A DNA stretch of 5,035 nucleotides, taken from the NCBI GenBank assembly GCA_947463105.1, contig CANHSD010000214.1, positions 1 through 5,035 on the forward strand, given 5' to 3'. A model generated the notes under the pieces. It did not search any database and had not been told where the DNA came from. It was given only the letters and a program-made list of their open reading frames with translations. Source of the stretch: Chitinophagaceae bacterium (GTDB lineage: Bacteria; Bacteroidota; Bacteroidia; Chitinophagales; Chitinophagaceae). Shown piece after piece: positions 1-5,035 of the stretch (positions are counted from its first letter, which is position 1; the number at the start of each line of letters is the position of its first letter). The translations under genes were made by a program, and so were the position numbers.

Positions 1-79
1 CTACCAACACCGCATCGTTGCAACAAATGGAAAAATCCACGATGAACTGATTCACTGGATTCACAATACACATCAATAA
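1..79 (+). CDS. C-terminal 25 codons of an unidentified protein (5' end outside window)
   Basis: Reading from base 2, the frame is open for 25 codons and stops at TAA 77-79. The tail includes HRIVATNGKIHDELIHWI. The other two forward frames do not give a protein-like tail that fits the spacing to thiL; frame 1 stops at 43-45. The stop lies 6 bases before the thiL ATG, which suggests an operon with thiL. I do not recognise the family. The RIV-x3-NGKI-x-DE pattern faintly recalls the end of some ABC-transporter ATPases, but 25 residues are too few to claim that. Coding status is likely; function is unknown. Confidence 0.5.
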   Translation, partial: YQHRIVATNGKIHDELIHWIHNTHQ

Positions 80-85
80 ACAGCT

Positions 86-1114
86 ATGTCAAGAACTGAA
101 ATAAAGGATTACGGTGAATTCGGGTTGATCCATCACCTCACAAAAAATATTGAACTGCAAAACGCATCATCCATTCTTGGTGTGGGCGATGATGCTGCTG
201 TTATCGACCATTTTGGAAAACAGACCGTCATCACAACTGACCTGTTGGTAGAAGGCGTGCATTTCGACCTGGCCTATACGCCGCTCAAACACCTGGGTTA
301 CAAATCAGTGATCGTCAACCTGAGCGATATCTATGCGATGAATGCCATGCCAACTCAAATCACCCTGAGCATCGGGCTCAGCAGCCGGTTCAGTGTTGAA
401 GCAATTGAGGAATTCTATGAAGGTGTATATGCCGCTTGCGAAGAGCACGGAGTAGACCTGATCGGTGGCGATACCTCTTCTTCACAGAAGGGTTTTATCA
501 TTTCTGTTACCGCCATAGGAGAAGTGGTGGCGGACAAGGTGGTGAAAAGGTCTACTGCGCAAAAAGGCGACCTGATCTGTGTTTCAGGTGATCTTGGTGG
601 TGCCTATCTTGGTCTTCTTTTTCTGGAGAGGGAAAAGAAAATATTTCTTGAAAGCCCGGGCGTACAACCGGACCTTGAAAACGAGACTTATGTGATTGGC
701 CGTTTGCTCAAACCGAAAGCAAGAAAAGATATTTTCGAATTTTTTGAAGAGAAAGAGATTCTTCCAACATCCATGATGGATATCAGCGATGGCCTTAGTT
801 CTGAACTGCTCCATATCTGTGAAAAAAGTGGCGTTGGCTGTGTTATTTATGAAGAAAAGCTTCCCATTGCAGAAGATGCCAGAAAAGCGGCATACAAATT
901 TGAAATAGACCCTACCGCCTGTGCGCTCAGTGGAGGCGAAGATTATGAACTGGTGTTCACCATCAAACAGGATGATTACGAAAAACTCACCCTCAACGAA
1001 CAGATCAGTGTAATCGGTTATGTTACCGATGCAGAAGAAGGTGCCAAATTCAAGAGCAAGGGTGGCAACACTTATGATGTTACTGCCCAAGGTTGGAATG
1101 CGTTTAAGGGTTAG
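86..1114 (+). CDS. thiL: Thiamine-monophosphate kinase ThiL
   Basis: ThiL phosphorylates thiamine monophosphate with ATP and Mg2+ to give thiamine diphosphate, the active cofactor, in the cytoplasm. The 342-residue product is close to the usual 320-345 and appears complete. It shows the PurM/AIRS-like kinase motifs in order: GDDAA at residues 34-38 (metal and nucleotide binding), TDLLVEGVHF at 51-60, NLSDIYAM at 78-85, GGDT at 127-130, SGDLGG at 167-172 between the two halves, MDISDGL at 231-237, and SGGEDYEL at 282-289. These are the family's signature acidic and glycine-rich loops, and none is broken. The ATG at 86 gives a normal N-terminus and lies 6 bases after the preceding stop, so it is probably co-transcribed with the upstream gene. 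There is no clear Shine-Dalgarno, as is common in Bacteroidota. No other thiamine gene and no THI-box riboswitch is visible here. Identification is firm. Confidence 0.96.
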   Translation: MSRTEIKDYGEFGLIHHLTKNIELQNASSILGVGDDAAVIDHFGKQTVITTDLLVEGVHFDLAYTPLKHLGYKSVIVNLSDIYAMNAMPTQITLSIGLSSRFSVEAIEEFYEGVYAACEEHGVDLIGGDTSSSQKGFIISVTAIGEVVADKVVKRSTAQKGDLICVSGDLGGAYLGLLFLEREKKIFLESPGVQPDLENETYVIGRLLKPKARKDIFEFFEEKEILPTSMMDISDGLSSELLHICEKSGVGCVIYEEKLPIAEDARKAAYKFEIDPTACALSGGEDYELVFTIKQDDYEKLTLNEQISVIGYVTDAEEGAKFKSKGGNTYDVTAQGWNAFKG

Positions 1115-1237
1115 TGGTCGAAACCAATAGTGACTTAGTTCTGAATTCTTATCATGCAGGTAATCGGTAACAAGTGAATTTCACTATAAGTATGTTTAAA
1201 ACACGGCATTTTTTGCAGTAAAATATCACATGATTTA

Positions 1238-1260
1238 GGTTGTTTTCACTTTACACAACC
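1238..1260. other. Inverted repeat GGTTGT / ACAACC (possible weak terminator or protein site)
   Basis: GGTTGT at 1238-1243 pairs perfectly with ACAACC at 1255-1260 across an 11-base loop. The position, about 125 bases after the thiL stop, would suit a transcription end or mRNA-stabilising hairpin, but no T-run follows and the stem is only 6 bp, so a rho-independent terminator is not supported. It could be chance. Confidence 0.25.
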
Positions 1261-1290
1261 ATCAAGTTAATTGAAGTTTGGTGAATAATT

Positions 1291-1322
1291 TATATTGAAA
1301 TTGTTGTTTCAATATATTGAAA
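1291..1322. promoter_or_regulatory. Operator-like repeat cluster, three copies of TATATTGAAA
   Basis: The exact 10-mer TATATTGAAA occurs at 1291-1300 and again at 1313-1322, 22 bases apart (about two helical turns). Its exact reverse complement TTTCAATATA lies at 1307-1316. The second and third copies interlock to form a perfect 16-bp palindrome, TTTCAATATATTGAAA, at 1307-1322. The first and inverted copies could also form a 10-bp stem with a 6-base loop. Symmetric AT-rich sites of this kind upstream of a HigA-type gene are typical operators for autoregulation by the antitoxin. The site lies 184 bases before the antitoxin ATG, just ahead of the toxin remnant, where the promoter of a higBA operon is expected. 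The repeat is seen directly; binding by the downstream protein is inferred. Confidence 0.6.
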
Positions 1323-1337
1323 CTTTCTTTAACTTTA
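1304..1337 (+). promoter_or_regulatory. Possible Bacteroidota-type promoter for the higBA remnant
   Basis: TAACTTTA at 1330-1337 matches the Bacteroidota -7 consensus TAnnTTTG at all but the last base. A TTG at 1304-1306 could be the -33 element, but the 23-base spacing is at the long end. If it is real, the 16-bp palindrome lies between the two elements, where a repressor would block polymerase, and transcription would begin near 1342. The call rests on short degenerate motifs in AT-rich DNA and is tentative. Confidence 0.3.
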
Positions 1338-1384
1338 AACTTGGGCGTTGAAATATTACAATGTATTATTTCTTGAAGGTGTGA

Positions 1385-1498
1385 AAAGGTTCATGCAAAG
1401 TCGTTGCCATTGGCTTTATTAAAAAGACTGATAAAATACCAAAAGATGAATTCATCAAAGCAGAAAATATCCGAAAAAAGTATTTCGAAGAAAAATAA
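1385..1498 (+). pseudogene. C-terminal remnant of a HigB/RelE-type toxin
   Basis: A frame open from 1385 (just after a TGA at 1382-1384) to the TAA at 1496-1498 encodes 37 residues, including GFIKKTDKIPKDEFIKAEN and then IRKKYFEEK. The pattern GFIKKT-x-K-x-PK-x-E, followed by an amphipathic, charged tail ending YFEEK, is how many HigB/Gp49-type toxins of Bacteroidota end (recognised from memory). A normal toxin is about 100-115 residues, so roughly two thirds, including the N-terminal helices and most of the RNase sheet, is missing. In the same frame just upstream, ATG 1361 begins only seven codons (MYYFLKV) before the TGA; this may be degraded toxin or the old start. The stop lies 7 bases before the antitoxin ATG, the usual toxin-first spacing. 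A cytoplasmic mRNA-cleaving toxin would have been the product; this remnant should be inactive. The family call is moderately sure; truncation is clear if the family is right. Confidence 0.6.
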
Positions 1499-1505
1499 TA
1501 CTAAA

Positions 1506-1826
1506 ATGAAAACATATAGTCTCAATGCAATGATTGATGAGTTTGTGGGAAAAAAAGGAACAAAAGAAAGACAACGCTTTGACTACAAGCTTGAAATGGA
1601 TCTATTGGGCTCAATGATCAAATCAGCCAGGAAAAAAAGAAATCTTACACAAGAGCAACTTGCGTCATTGGCGGGGTTGCAAAAGAGCAGGATTTCAAAA
1701 CTTGAAAACAGCGCCAATAGTGCAACCATAGGAACCATTATCAGAATTTTTCAATCACTCAAAGCTGATATTCATTTTAATGTGACCATCAATAAGTTGC
1801 CACTTGAAATGGAAGTGAATGGATGA
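1506..1826 (+). CDS. HigA-type antitoxin, XRE-family helix-turn-helix protein (probably orphan)
   Basis: A 106-residue cytoplasmic DNA-binding protein. Residues 1-33 (MKTYSLNAMIDEFVGKKGT, then a charged stretch through FDYKLEMDLLG) match the N-terminal layout of Bacteroidota HigA antitoxins. Residues 34-87 form the XRE/Cro-type five-helix domain, with LTQEQLASLAGLQKSRISKL (47-66) as the helix-turn-helix and the SxLE-like ISKLE end. The segment IFQSLKADIHFNV (81-93) is the usual closing helix and strand. The frame stays open upstream to a TTG at 1404, but those 34 extra codons lie over the toxin remnant in another frame and look non-protein-like, so I chose ATG 1506, which starts 7 bases after the remnant's stop. 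In intact systems the antitoxin neutralises HigB and represses the shared promoter; here no full toxin is present, so it may serve only as a regulator. AT-rich codon use differs from both neighbouring genes and suggests transfer. Confidence 0.85.
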   Translation: MKTYSLNAMIDEFVGKKGTKERQRFDYKLEMDLLGSMIKSARKKRNLTQEQLASLAGLQKSRISKLENSANSATIGTIIRIFQSLKADIHFNVTINKLPLEMEVNG

Positions 1827-1862
1827 TTTAGTTATATTTTATTTTCGGTACGGTTAAACCAG

Positions 1863-1892
1863 TTTAGGTCATGGGCTTTTTTCTTACCTTAA
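1863..1892 (+). promoter_or_regulatory. Possible promoter directly before the GH95 gene
   Basis: TACCTTAA at 1885-1892 matches the Bacteroidota -7 box TAnnTTTG at six of eight positions counting the free bases, and TTTA at 1863-1866, 18 bases upstream, could be a degenerate -33 TTTG. A start point 5-6 bases past the box would fall at or beside ATG 1898, giving a nearly leaderless mRNA. An alternative box, TATTTTCG at 1840-1847, has one mismatch but no good -33 partner. Both are weak. Confidence 0.22.
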
Positions 1893-1897
1893 CGCAC

Positions 1898-4177
1898 ATG
1901 AATAAAACCATTTGGGTACTTCTGCTTATCTGCGGCTTCACCTTTCAAACAACCGCCCAGGAAAAAAAACACAACCTGCAATTTGACACCCTGGCCAAGC
2001 GCTGGGACGAAGCACTGCCCATCGGCAATGGCATGCTGGGCGCATTGATTTGGGAGAAAAACGGAAACCTGCGCATTTCGCTTGACAGGGCAGACCTGTG
2101 GGACGAAAGACCGATGAAAGGCCTTCACCGGGAGGAATTTAGCTTCAAATGGGTGCAGGAACAGGTTGCCAAAAAACAATACGATACGGTTCAAAAACTG
2201 TTTGATCATCCCTATGACAGGGAGCCTGCGCCCAGCAAGATCCCTGGCGGGGCCATTGAGGTTCCCATCAAATCCTGGGGTGTACAATCCGCTGCTGCCA
2301 TAGACCTCAAAACCGCCACCTCAACCGTAACCTGGAAGAATGGAACGATTTTGAAAAGCTTTGTGCATGCAACATCTCCTGTAGGTTGGATCAGGTTGGA
2401 GAATGCGCCTGAAGGGTTTGACATCAACCTTGTTGCACCACAATATACCGGAGCCACAAAAAATGCAGGAGACCCAGTAAAGGGAGACGACCTTTCCCGA
2501 TTGGGCTATCAACAAGGAAAGATCACAAAACTGGGCAACAGCATCAGCTACACGCAAGAAGGGTGGGGTGGTTTTGCATATACAATCAACCTGCTGTGGA
2601 AGCGGATTGATAGCAAAACCATAGAAGGCGTCTGGACCGTCTCCAGCACCAATCAACGGTTCAAGATTCCAGAAACCAATGAAGCGCTCTTGGAAAAACA
2701 CCTCGCTGGCGGCTTCAACCTTGACCACGCTTCACACAAGGCCTGGTGGGCCGGGTTTTGGAACAAATCAGCCATTCATGTTCCCGATGAGTTGATTGAA
2801 AAACAATGGTATCTTGAACAATACAAGTTTGGGTCAACGTCAAGAAAAGGGGCTCCTCCGATTTCACTTCAGGCCATCTGGACTGCAGACAATGGCAGGA
2901 TTCCACCATGGAAAGGAGACTATCACCACGATCTGAATACTGAATTGAGCTACTGGCCGGCCTATAGTGCAAACCATCTTGAAGAAGGCATGGCCTATCT
3001 GGACCACCTCGACCAAAACAAGGAAAACTACAGGAGATACACCCAGTTGTATTTTGGGGTGGAGGGTTTGAATGTTCCCGGTGTCACTACACTGGAAGGT
3101 ACCGAAATGGGGGGCTGGATTCAGTATGCACTTTCGCCAACGGTTTCTTCCTGGCTCTCGCATCACTACTACCTGCAATGGCGGTACAGCATGGATAAAC
3201 AGTTTTTGAAAGATAGGGCATACCCATGGATTGCAGCCGCTGCAGGCTACCTTGAAAAGTTGACCGTGGTTGATAAGCACGGTGTTAGAAAACTACCCAT
3301 CAGCTCAAGCCCGGAAATCAACGGCAACAGCCTTTCTGCCTGGTTCAATGACAATACCAATTATGACCTCGCGTTGATGAAGTTCAACTTCAGGGCGGCG
3401 AAAGAACTGGCCCTTGAACTCGGTTTGAAAAAAATGGCTGCTCATTGGGATTCTATCATGCTACAATTCCCATCGTTTTCGATTTCTGAAAACAGGGCGC
3501 TGAACATTGCTCCCGGACTTCCTTATGCTGAATCCCATCGTCATTTTTCACACTTGTTGTCCATCCATCCATTGGGGTTGATCAAAGCTGAAAATGGTGA
3601 GAAAGAAAATAAAATCATACAAAATTCGCTTCGTCAACTCGATAGCATCGGGCCCTCGGGGTGGTGCGGATATTCTTATGCCTGGCTTTCCAACATGAAG
3701 GCAAGGGCAAAAGATGGAGATGGTGCGGCAAGGGCTTTACAGGTTTTTGCAAAAGCTTTTTGTTCGATCAACAGTTTTCATGTCAATGGCGATCAGACCA
3801 AATCTGGTTATTCCAGCATGACCTATCGGCCCTTTACCCTGGAAGGCAATTTCGCATTTGCCTCAGGCGTGCAGGAAATGCTGATGCAGTCGCATGCAGG
3901 ATTCATTGAATTGTTTCCTGCAGTGCCGGATGGATGGAAAGATGTTTCTTTTCAAACGCTCCGCGCCGAAGGCGCGTATCTTGTAAGCGCAGTAAGGCAA
4001 AATGGGTTGACCAAAAACGTTACCATAACCTCAGAGAAAGGTGGCAAGGTGAAACTAAAATTAGATACCCGGGGGTTTAAGCAAAAAACCACTGGTTTTG
4101 CCAAGACACTGCGTCAAGAAAATGGCTATACCACCATTGAAATGGGCGCTGGTGGAAGCATTGTGCTATACCAGTAA
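1898..4177 (+). CDS. Exported GH95-fold glycoside hydrolase (alpha-L-fucosidase-like, substrate uncertain)
   Basis: A 759-residue protein near the usual GH95 length (about 750-850), so apparently complete. Residues 1-21 are a Sec signal peptide: MNK, a hydrophobic core IWVLLLICGFTF, then TTAQ before EKK, so it should act in the periplasm or outside. An in-frame ATG at 1871 would add MGFFLTLTH ahead of this; I chose 1898 because it gives a standard signal peptide. Domains: N-terminal beta-sandwich (about 25-270) opening with the GH95 hallmark LPIGNGMLGALIW (40-52); an (alpha/alpha)6 barrel (about 280-640) with LQAIWTADNG, NTELSYWP (347-354), SSSPEIN (469-475) and HRHFSHL (547-553); then a C-terminal beta domain with FTLEGNFAFASGVQEML. 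By motif alignment with Bifidobacterium bifidum AfcA (acid Glu566; Asn421, Asn423, Asp766), Glu473 and Asn347 are kept, but the Asn421 position is Asp345 and the Asp766 position is Glu649. The fold call is firm. Fucosidase activity is not assured; alpha-L-galactosidase or another specificity is possible. No SusC/D or other sugar genes adjoin it in the window. Confidence 0.88.
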   Translation: MNKTIWVLLLICGFTFQTTAQEKKHNLQFDTLAKRWDEALPIGNGMLGALIWEKNGNLRISLDRADLWDERPMKGLHREEFSFKWVQEQVAKKQYDTVQKLFDHPYDREPAPSKIPGGAIEVPIKSWGVQSAAAIDLKTATSTVTWKNGTILKSFVHATSPVGWIRLENAPEGFDINLVAPQYTGATKNAGDPVKGDDLSRLGYQQGKITKLGNSISYTQEGWGGFAYTINLLWKRIDSKTIEGVWTVSSTNQRFKIPETNEALLEKHLAGGFNLDHASHKAWWAGFWNKSAIHVPDELIEKQWYLEQYKFGSTSRKGAPPISLQAIWTADNGRIPPWKGDYHHDLNTELSYWPAYSANHLEEGMAYLDHLDQNKENYRRYTQLYFGVEGLNVPGVTTLEGTEMGGWIQYALSPTVSSWLSHHYYLQWRYSMDKQFLKDRAYPWIAAAAGYLEKLTVVDKHGVRKLPISSSPEINGNSLSAWFNDNTNYDLALMKFNFRAAKELALELGLKKMAAHWDSIMLQFPSFSISENRALNIAPGLPYAESHRHFSHLLSIHPLGLIKAENGEKENKIIQNSLRQLDSIGPSGWCGYSYAWLSNMKARAKDGDGAARALQVFAKAFCSINSFHVNGDQTKSGYSSMTYRPFTLEGNFAFASGVQEMLMQSHAGFIELFPAVPDGWKDVSFQTLRAEGAYLVSAVRQNGLTKNVTITSEKGGKVKLKLDTRGFKQKTTGFAKTLRQENGYTTIEMGAGGSIVLYQ

Positions 4178-4969
4178 AAAATGATCACCATCTTTCCAAA
4201 ACGGAAGCCGGGTGCGCACTTCATCCAATTGGCTTTTTTCTAAAATGATGGTATGTATATCCTCTTCTTTGGATTGGTGATAGAGGATTTGCCCCAGCGG
4301 GTCGATGACCATGCTGTCTCCGCTGTGGTAAAGGCCGTTGCCATCGTTGCCAACCCTGTTTACACCAACTACAAAACATTGGTTCTCTATGGCGCGGGCC
4401 TGTAGCAGTGTTTTCCAGTGGTGGATCCTTCGTTCCGGCCAATTGGCCACATTGATCAGCAAATCGTATTCCGGTGTGGGTTCTTTTTCAGGATCAGCGC
4501 CTGTTTGTTGTCTGGCCCAAACCGGAAAGCGGAGGTCGTAACAAATTTGCAGGTTGATTTTCCATCCGCCAACCGAAGCGATGGTCCTTTTGTTGCCTGG
4601 CGCATAGTGTTCATTTTCTCCTCCAAGAGAAAAACAATGTCTTTTATCGTAGGTACCATGCTGTCCATTGGGCAACATCCAGACAAACCGGTTGTAATAT
4701 TCGCCTTCGTCCTCAATGCTCAGGCTTCCTGCAAGGATGATGCCTTTTTCGCGGGCGATATTCCTCATCCAAGCAATGGTTTCCCCGTCCATTTTTTCTG
4801 CCAACAGCTCTGGCTTCATGGTAAAACCGGTGGAAAACATTTCAGGCAAAACCACGATGTTGGTCTTTTCCTTGATGCCCATGATTTTGGTGCCCAACAT
4901 CTCCAGGTTGGCAACCTTGTTTTCCCAGTGTAAATCAGTCTGTATTGTTGTTATGATCAGCTTGTCCAT
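4166..4969 (-). CDS. Omega-amidase, nitrilase superfamily (YafV/Nit2-like)
   Basis: A cytoplasmic carbon-nitrogen hydrolase of 267 residues that probably deaminates alpha-ketoglutaramate and alpha-ketosuccinamate, by-products of glutamine and asparagine transamination (metabolite repair). The catalytic triad is visible: Glu43 in VLPEMFSTGF, Lys109 in YDKRHCF and Cys143 in QICYDLRFP. SLGGENEHYAPG (114-125) beside the lysine and NVANWPERR (173-181) are characteristic of the YafV branch (E. coli YafV, 256 residues). The C-terminus is complete (FLLV then TAG). The frame stays open upstream to the window edge, with a TTG at 5009-5011, but those codons (TTLFQKNSNCFW) do not look like this family. 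ATG 4967-4969 gives the usual start MDKLIITTIQTDLHW. No Shine-Dalgarno is visible. Its start overlaps an upstream minus-strand gene by 35 bp, suggesting co-transcription, and its end overlaps the convergent glycosidase gene by 12 bp. Confidence 0.92.
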   Translation of the reverse strand: MDKLIITTIQTDLHWENKVANLEMLGTKIMGIKEKTNIVVLPEMFSTGFTMKPELLAEKMDGETIAWMRNIAREKGIILAGSLSIEDEGEYYNRFVWMLPNGQHGTYDKRHCFSLGGENEHYAPGNKRTIASVGGWKINLQICYDLRFPVWARQQTGADPEKEPTPEYDLLINVANWPERRIHHWKTLLQARAIENQCFVVGVNRVGNDGNGLYHSGDSMVIDPLGQILYHQSKEEDIHTIILEKSQLDEVRTRLPFWKDGDHFLLV

Positions 4970-5035
4970 CCAAAAACAGTTTGAGTTTTTTTGAAACAAT
5001 GTCGTTTTCAAAACCCCGCAACAGAAGGTATTGCC
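4935..5035 (-). CDS. C-terminal tail of a RecX-like protein (5' end outside window)
   Basis: On the minus strand a frame enters at the window edge and runs to TGA at 4937-4935, encoding QYLLLRGFENDIVSKKLKLF and then LDGQADHNNNTD. The pattern YLLxRGFExDIVxKxLK is how RecX regulatory proteins commonly end: the last three-helix repeat, where RGF/RGY precedes a helix with DLI or DIV. RecX binds RecA filaments and modulates recombination. Only 32 residues are visible, so the call is tentative, although the frame is more protein-like than the two alternatives. It overlaps the first 35 bases of the amidase gene in another frame. Confidence 0.45.
   Translation of the reverse strand, partial: QYLLLRGFENDIVSKKLKLFLDGQADHNNNTD

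Larger units (their letters stand above)
1115..1384. other. AT-rich intergenic region without an intact gene
   Basis: Between the thiL stop and the toxin remnant no frame on either strand gives a convincing protein; the longest plus-strand stretches are interrupted every 10-20 codons. Base composition is clearly richer in A and T than thiL or the glycosidase. It contains a short hairpin at 1238-1260, a 13-bp near-palindrome AGTGAATTTCACT at 1173-1185 (one central base unpaired), the operator-like repeats at 1291-1322 and a promoter-like box near 1330. I see no terminator with a U-tract for thiL. Confidence 0.6.

Noticed and set aside
584..1090. Minus-strand open frame of 168 codons opposite thiL
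   Set aside because: It lies wholly within the well-supported thiL gene; its sequence (many Phe, Ile and Cys) is what the complement of thiL codons gives, with no motif.
1173..1185. Near-palindrome AGTGAATTTCACT
   Set aside because: A single copy with one central mismatch in AT-rich DNA; too short to separate from chance, so noted only within the intergenic description.
1192..1221. Short frame MFKTRHFLQ after thiL
   Set aside because: Only nine codons, with no ribosome site or similarity; no evidence of translation.
1404..1505. N-terminal extension of the antitoxin from TTG 1404
   Set aside because: It overlaps the toxin-like tail in another frame, is rich in Lys, Ser and Asn without family similarity, and needs a rare start codon, whereas ATG 1506 gives the usual HigA N-terminus.
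1898..1936. Lipoprotein signal (Cys12 in LLLICGF)
   Set aside because: Ile occupies the -1 position where a lipobox needs Gly, Ala or Ser, and a normal type I cleavage site follows at TTAQ-EKK.
2864..3280. Minus-strand open frame opposite the glycosidase
   Set aside because: It covers the conserved catalytic barrel of the glycosidase; no motif, hydrophobic segment or start signal supports it. The other minus-strand frames in 1889-2972 are rejected for the same reason.
3962..3976. GC-rich perfect hairpin CGCGCC-gaa-GGCGCG
   Set aside because: It lies inside the glycosidase coding sequence and is explained by the codons for Arg-Ala-Glu-Gly-Ala; no U-run follows, so it is not called a terminator.
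4418..4933. Plus-strand open frame of 171 codons opposite the amidase
   Set aside because: It is antisense to a gene with an intact catalytic triad and has no recognisable domain.

Overview
The window looks like chromosomal DNA of a Bacteroidota bacterium, probably near Chitinophagaceae or Sphingobacteriia (inference). The reasons are weak or absent Shine-Dalgarno sites, TAnnTTTG-like promoter boxes, the protein sequence style (an exported glycosidase ending its signal peptide in TTAQ-EKK, a Bacteroidota-type HigA), and moderate GC interrupted by one AT-rich island.

Layout, left to right. (1) Positions 1-79 hold the last 25 codons of an unidentified plus-strand gene. Six bases later comes thiL (86-1114), an intact thiamine-monophosphate kinase and the last step of thiamine diphosphate synthesis. 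(2) Positions 1115-1505 form an AT-rich stretch with no intact gene. It holds a 6-bp-stem hairpin (1238-1260), a compact group of three copies of the 10-mer TATATTGAAA, two direct and one inverted (1291-1322, including a perfect 16-bp palindrome), a possible promoter box, and a short open tail (1385-1498) that reads as the C-terminus of a HigB/RelE-type toxin without its N-terminal part. (3) An intact HigA-type helix-turn-helix antitoxin follows seven bases after that tail (1506-1826). I read regions 2-3 as a decayed toxin-antitoxin locus: operator and antitoxin kept, toxin mostly deleted. (4) Positions 1898-4177 encode a large exported glycoside hydrolase of the GH95 fold. Its catalytic-site motifs differ from the characterised 1,2-alpha-L-fucosidase at two of four positions. 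(5) On the minus strand, convergent with it and overlapping its 3' end by 12 bp, lies a nitrilase-superfamily omega-amidase of the YafV type (4166-4969). Its 5' end overlaps the tail of another minus-strand gene that resembles RecX (4935-5035).

The genes do not form one pathway. thiL and the amidase are housekeeping or metabolite-repair functions, the glycosidase is a stand-alone degradative enzyme with no SusC/SusD partner in view, and the orphan antitoxin island sits between them. The points most worth checking are the toxin remnant with its operator and the unusual active-site residues of the GH95-like enzyme. I saw no RNA genes, insertion sequences, CRISPR arrays or clear rho-independent terminators.
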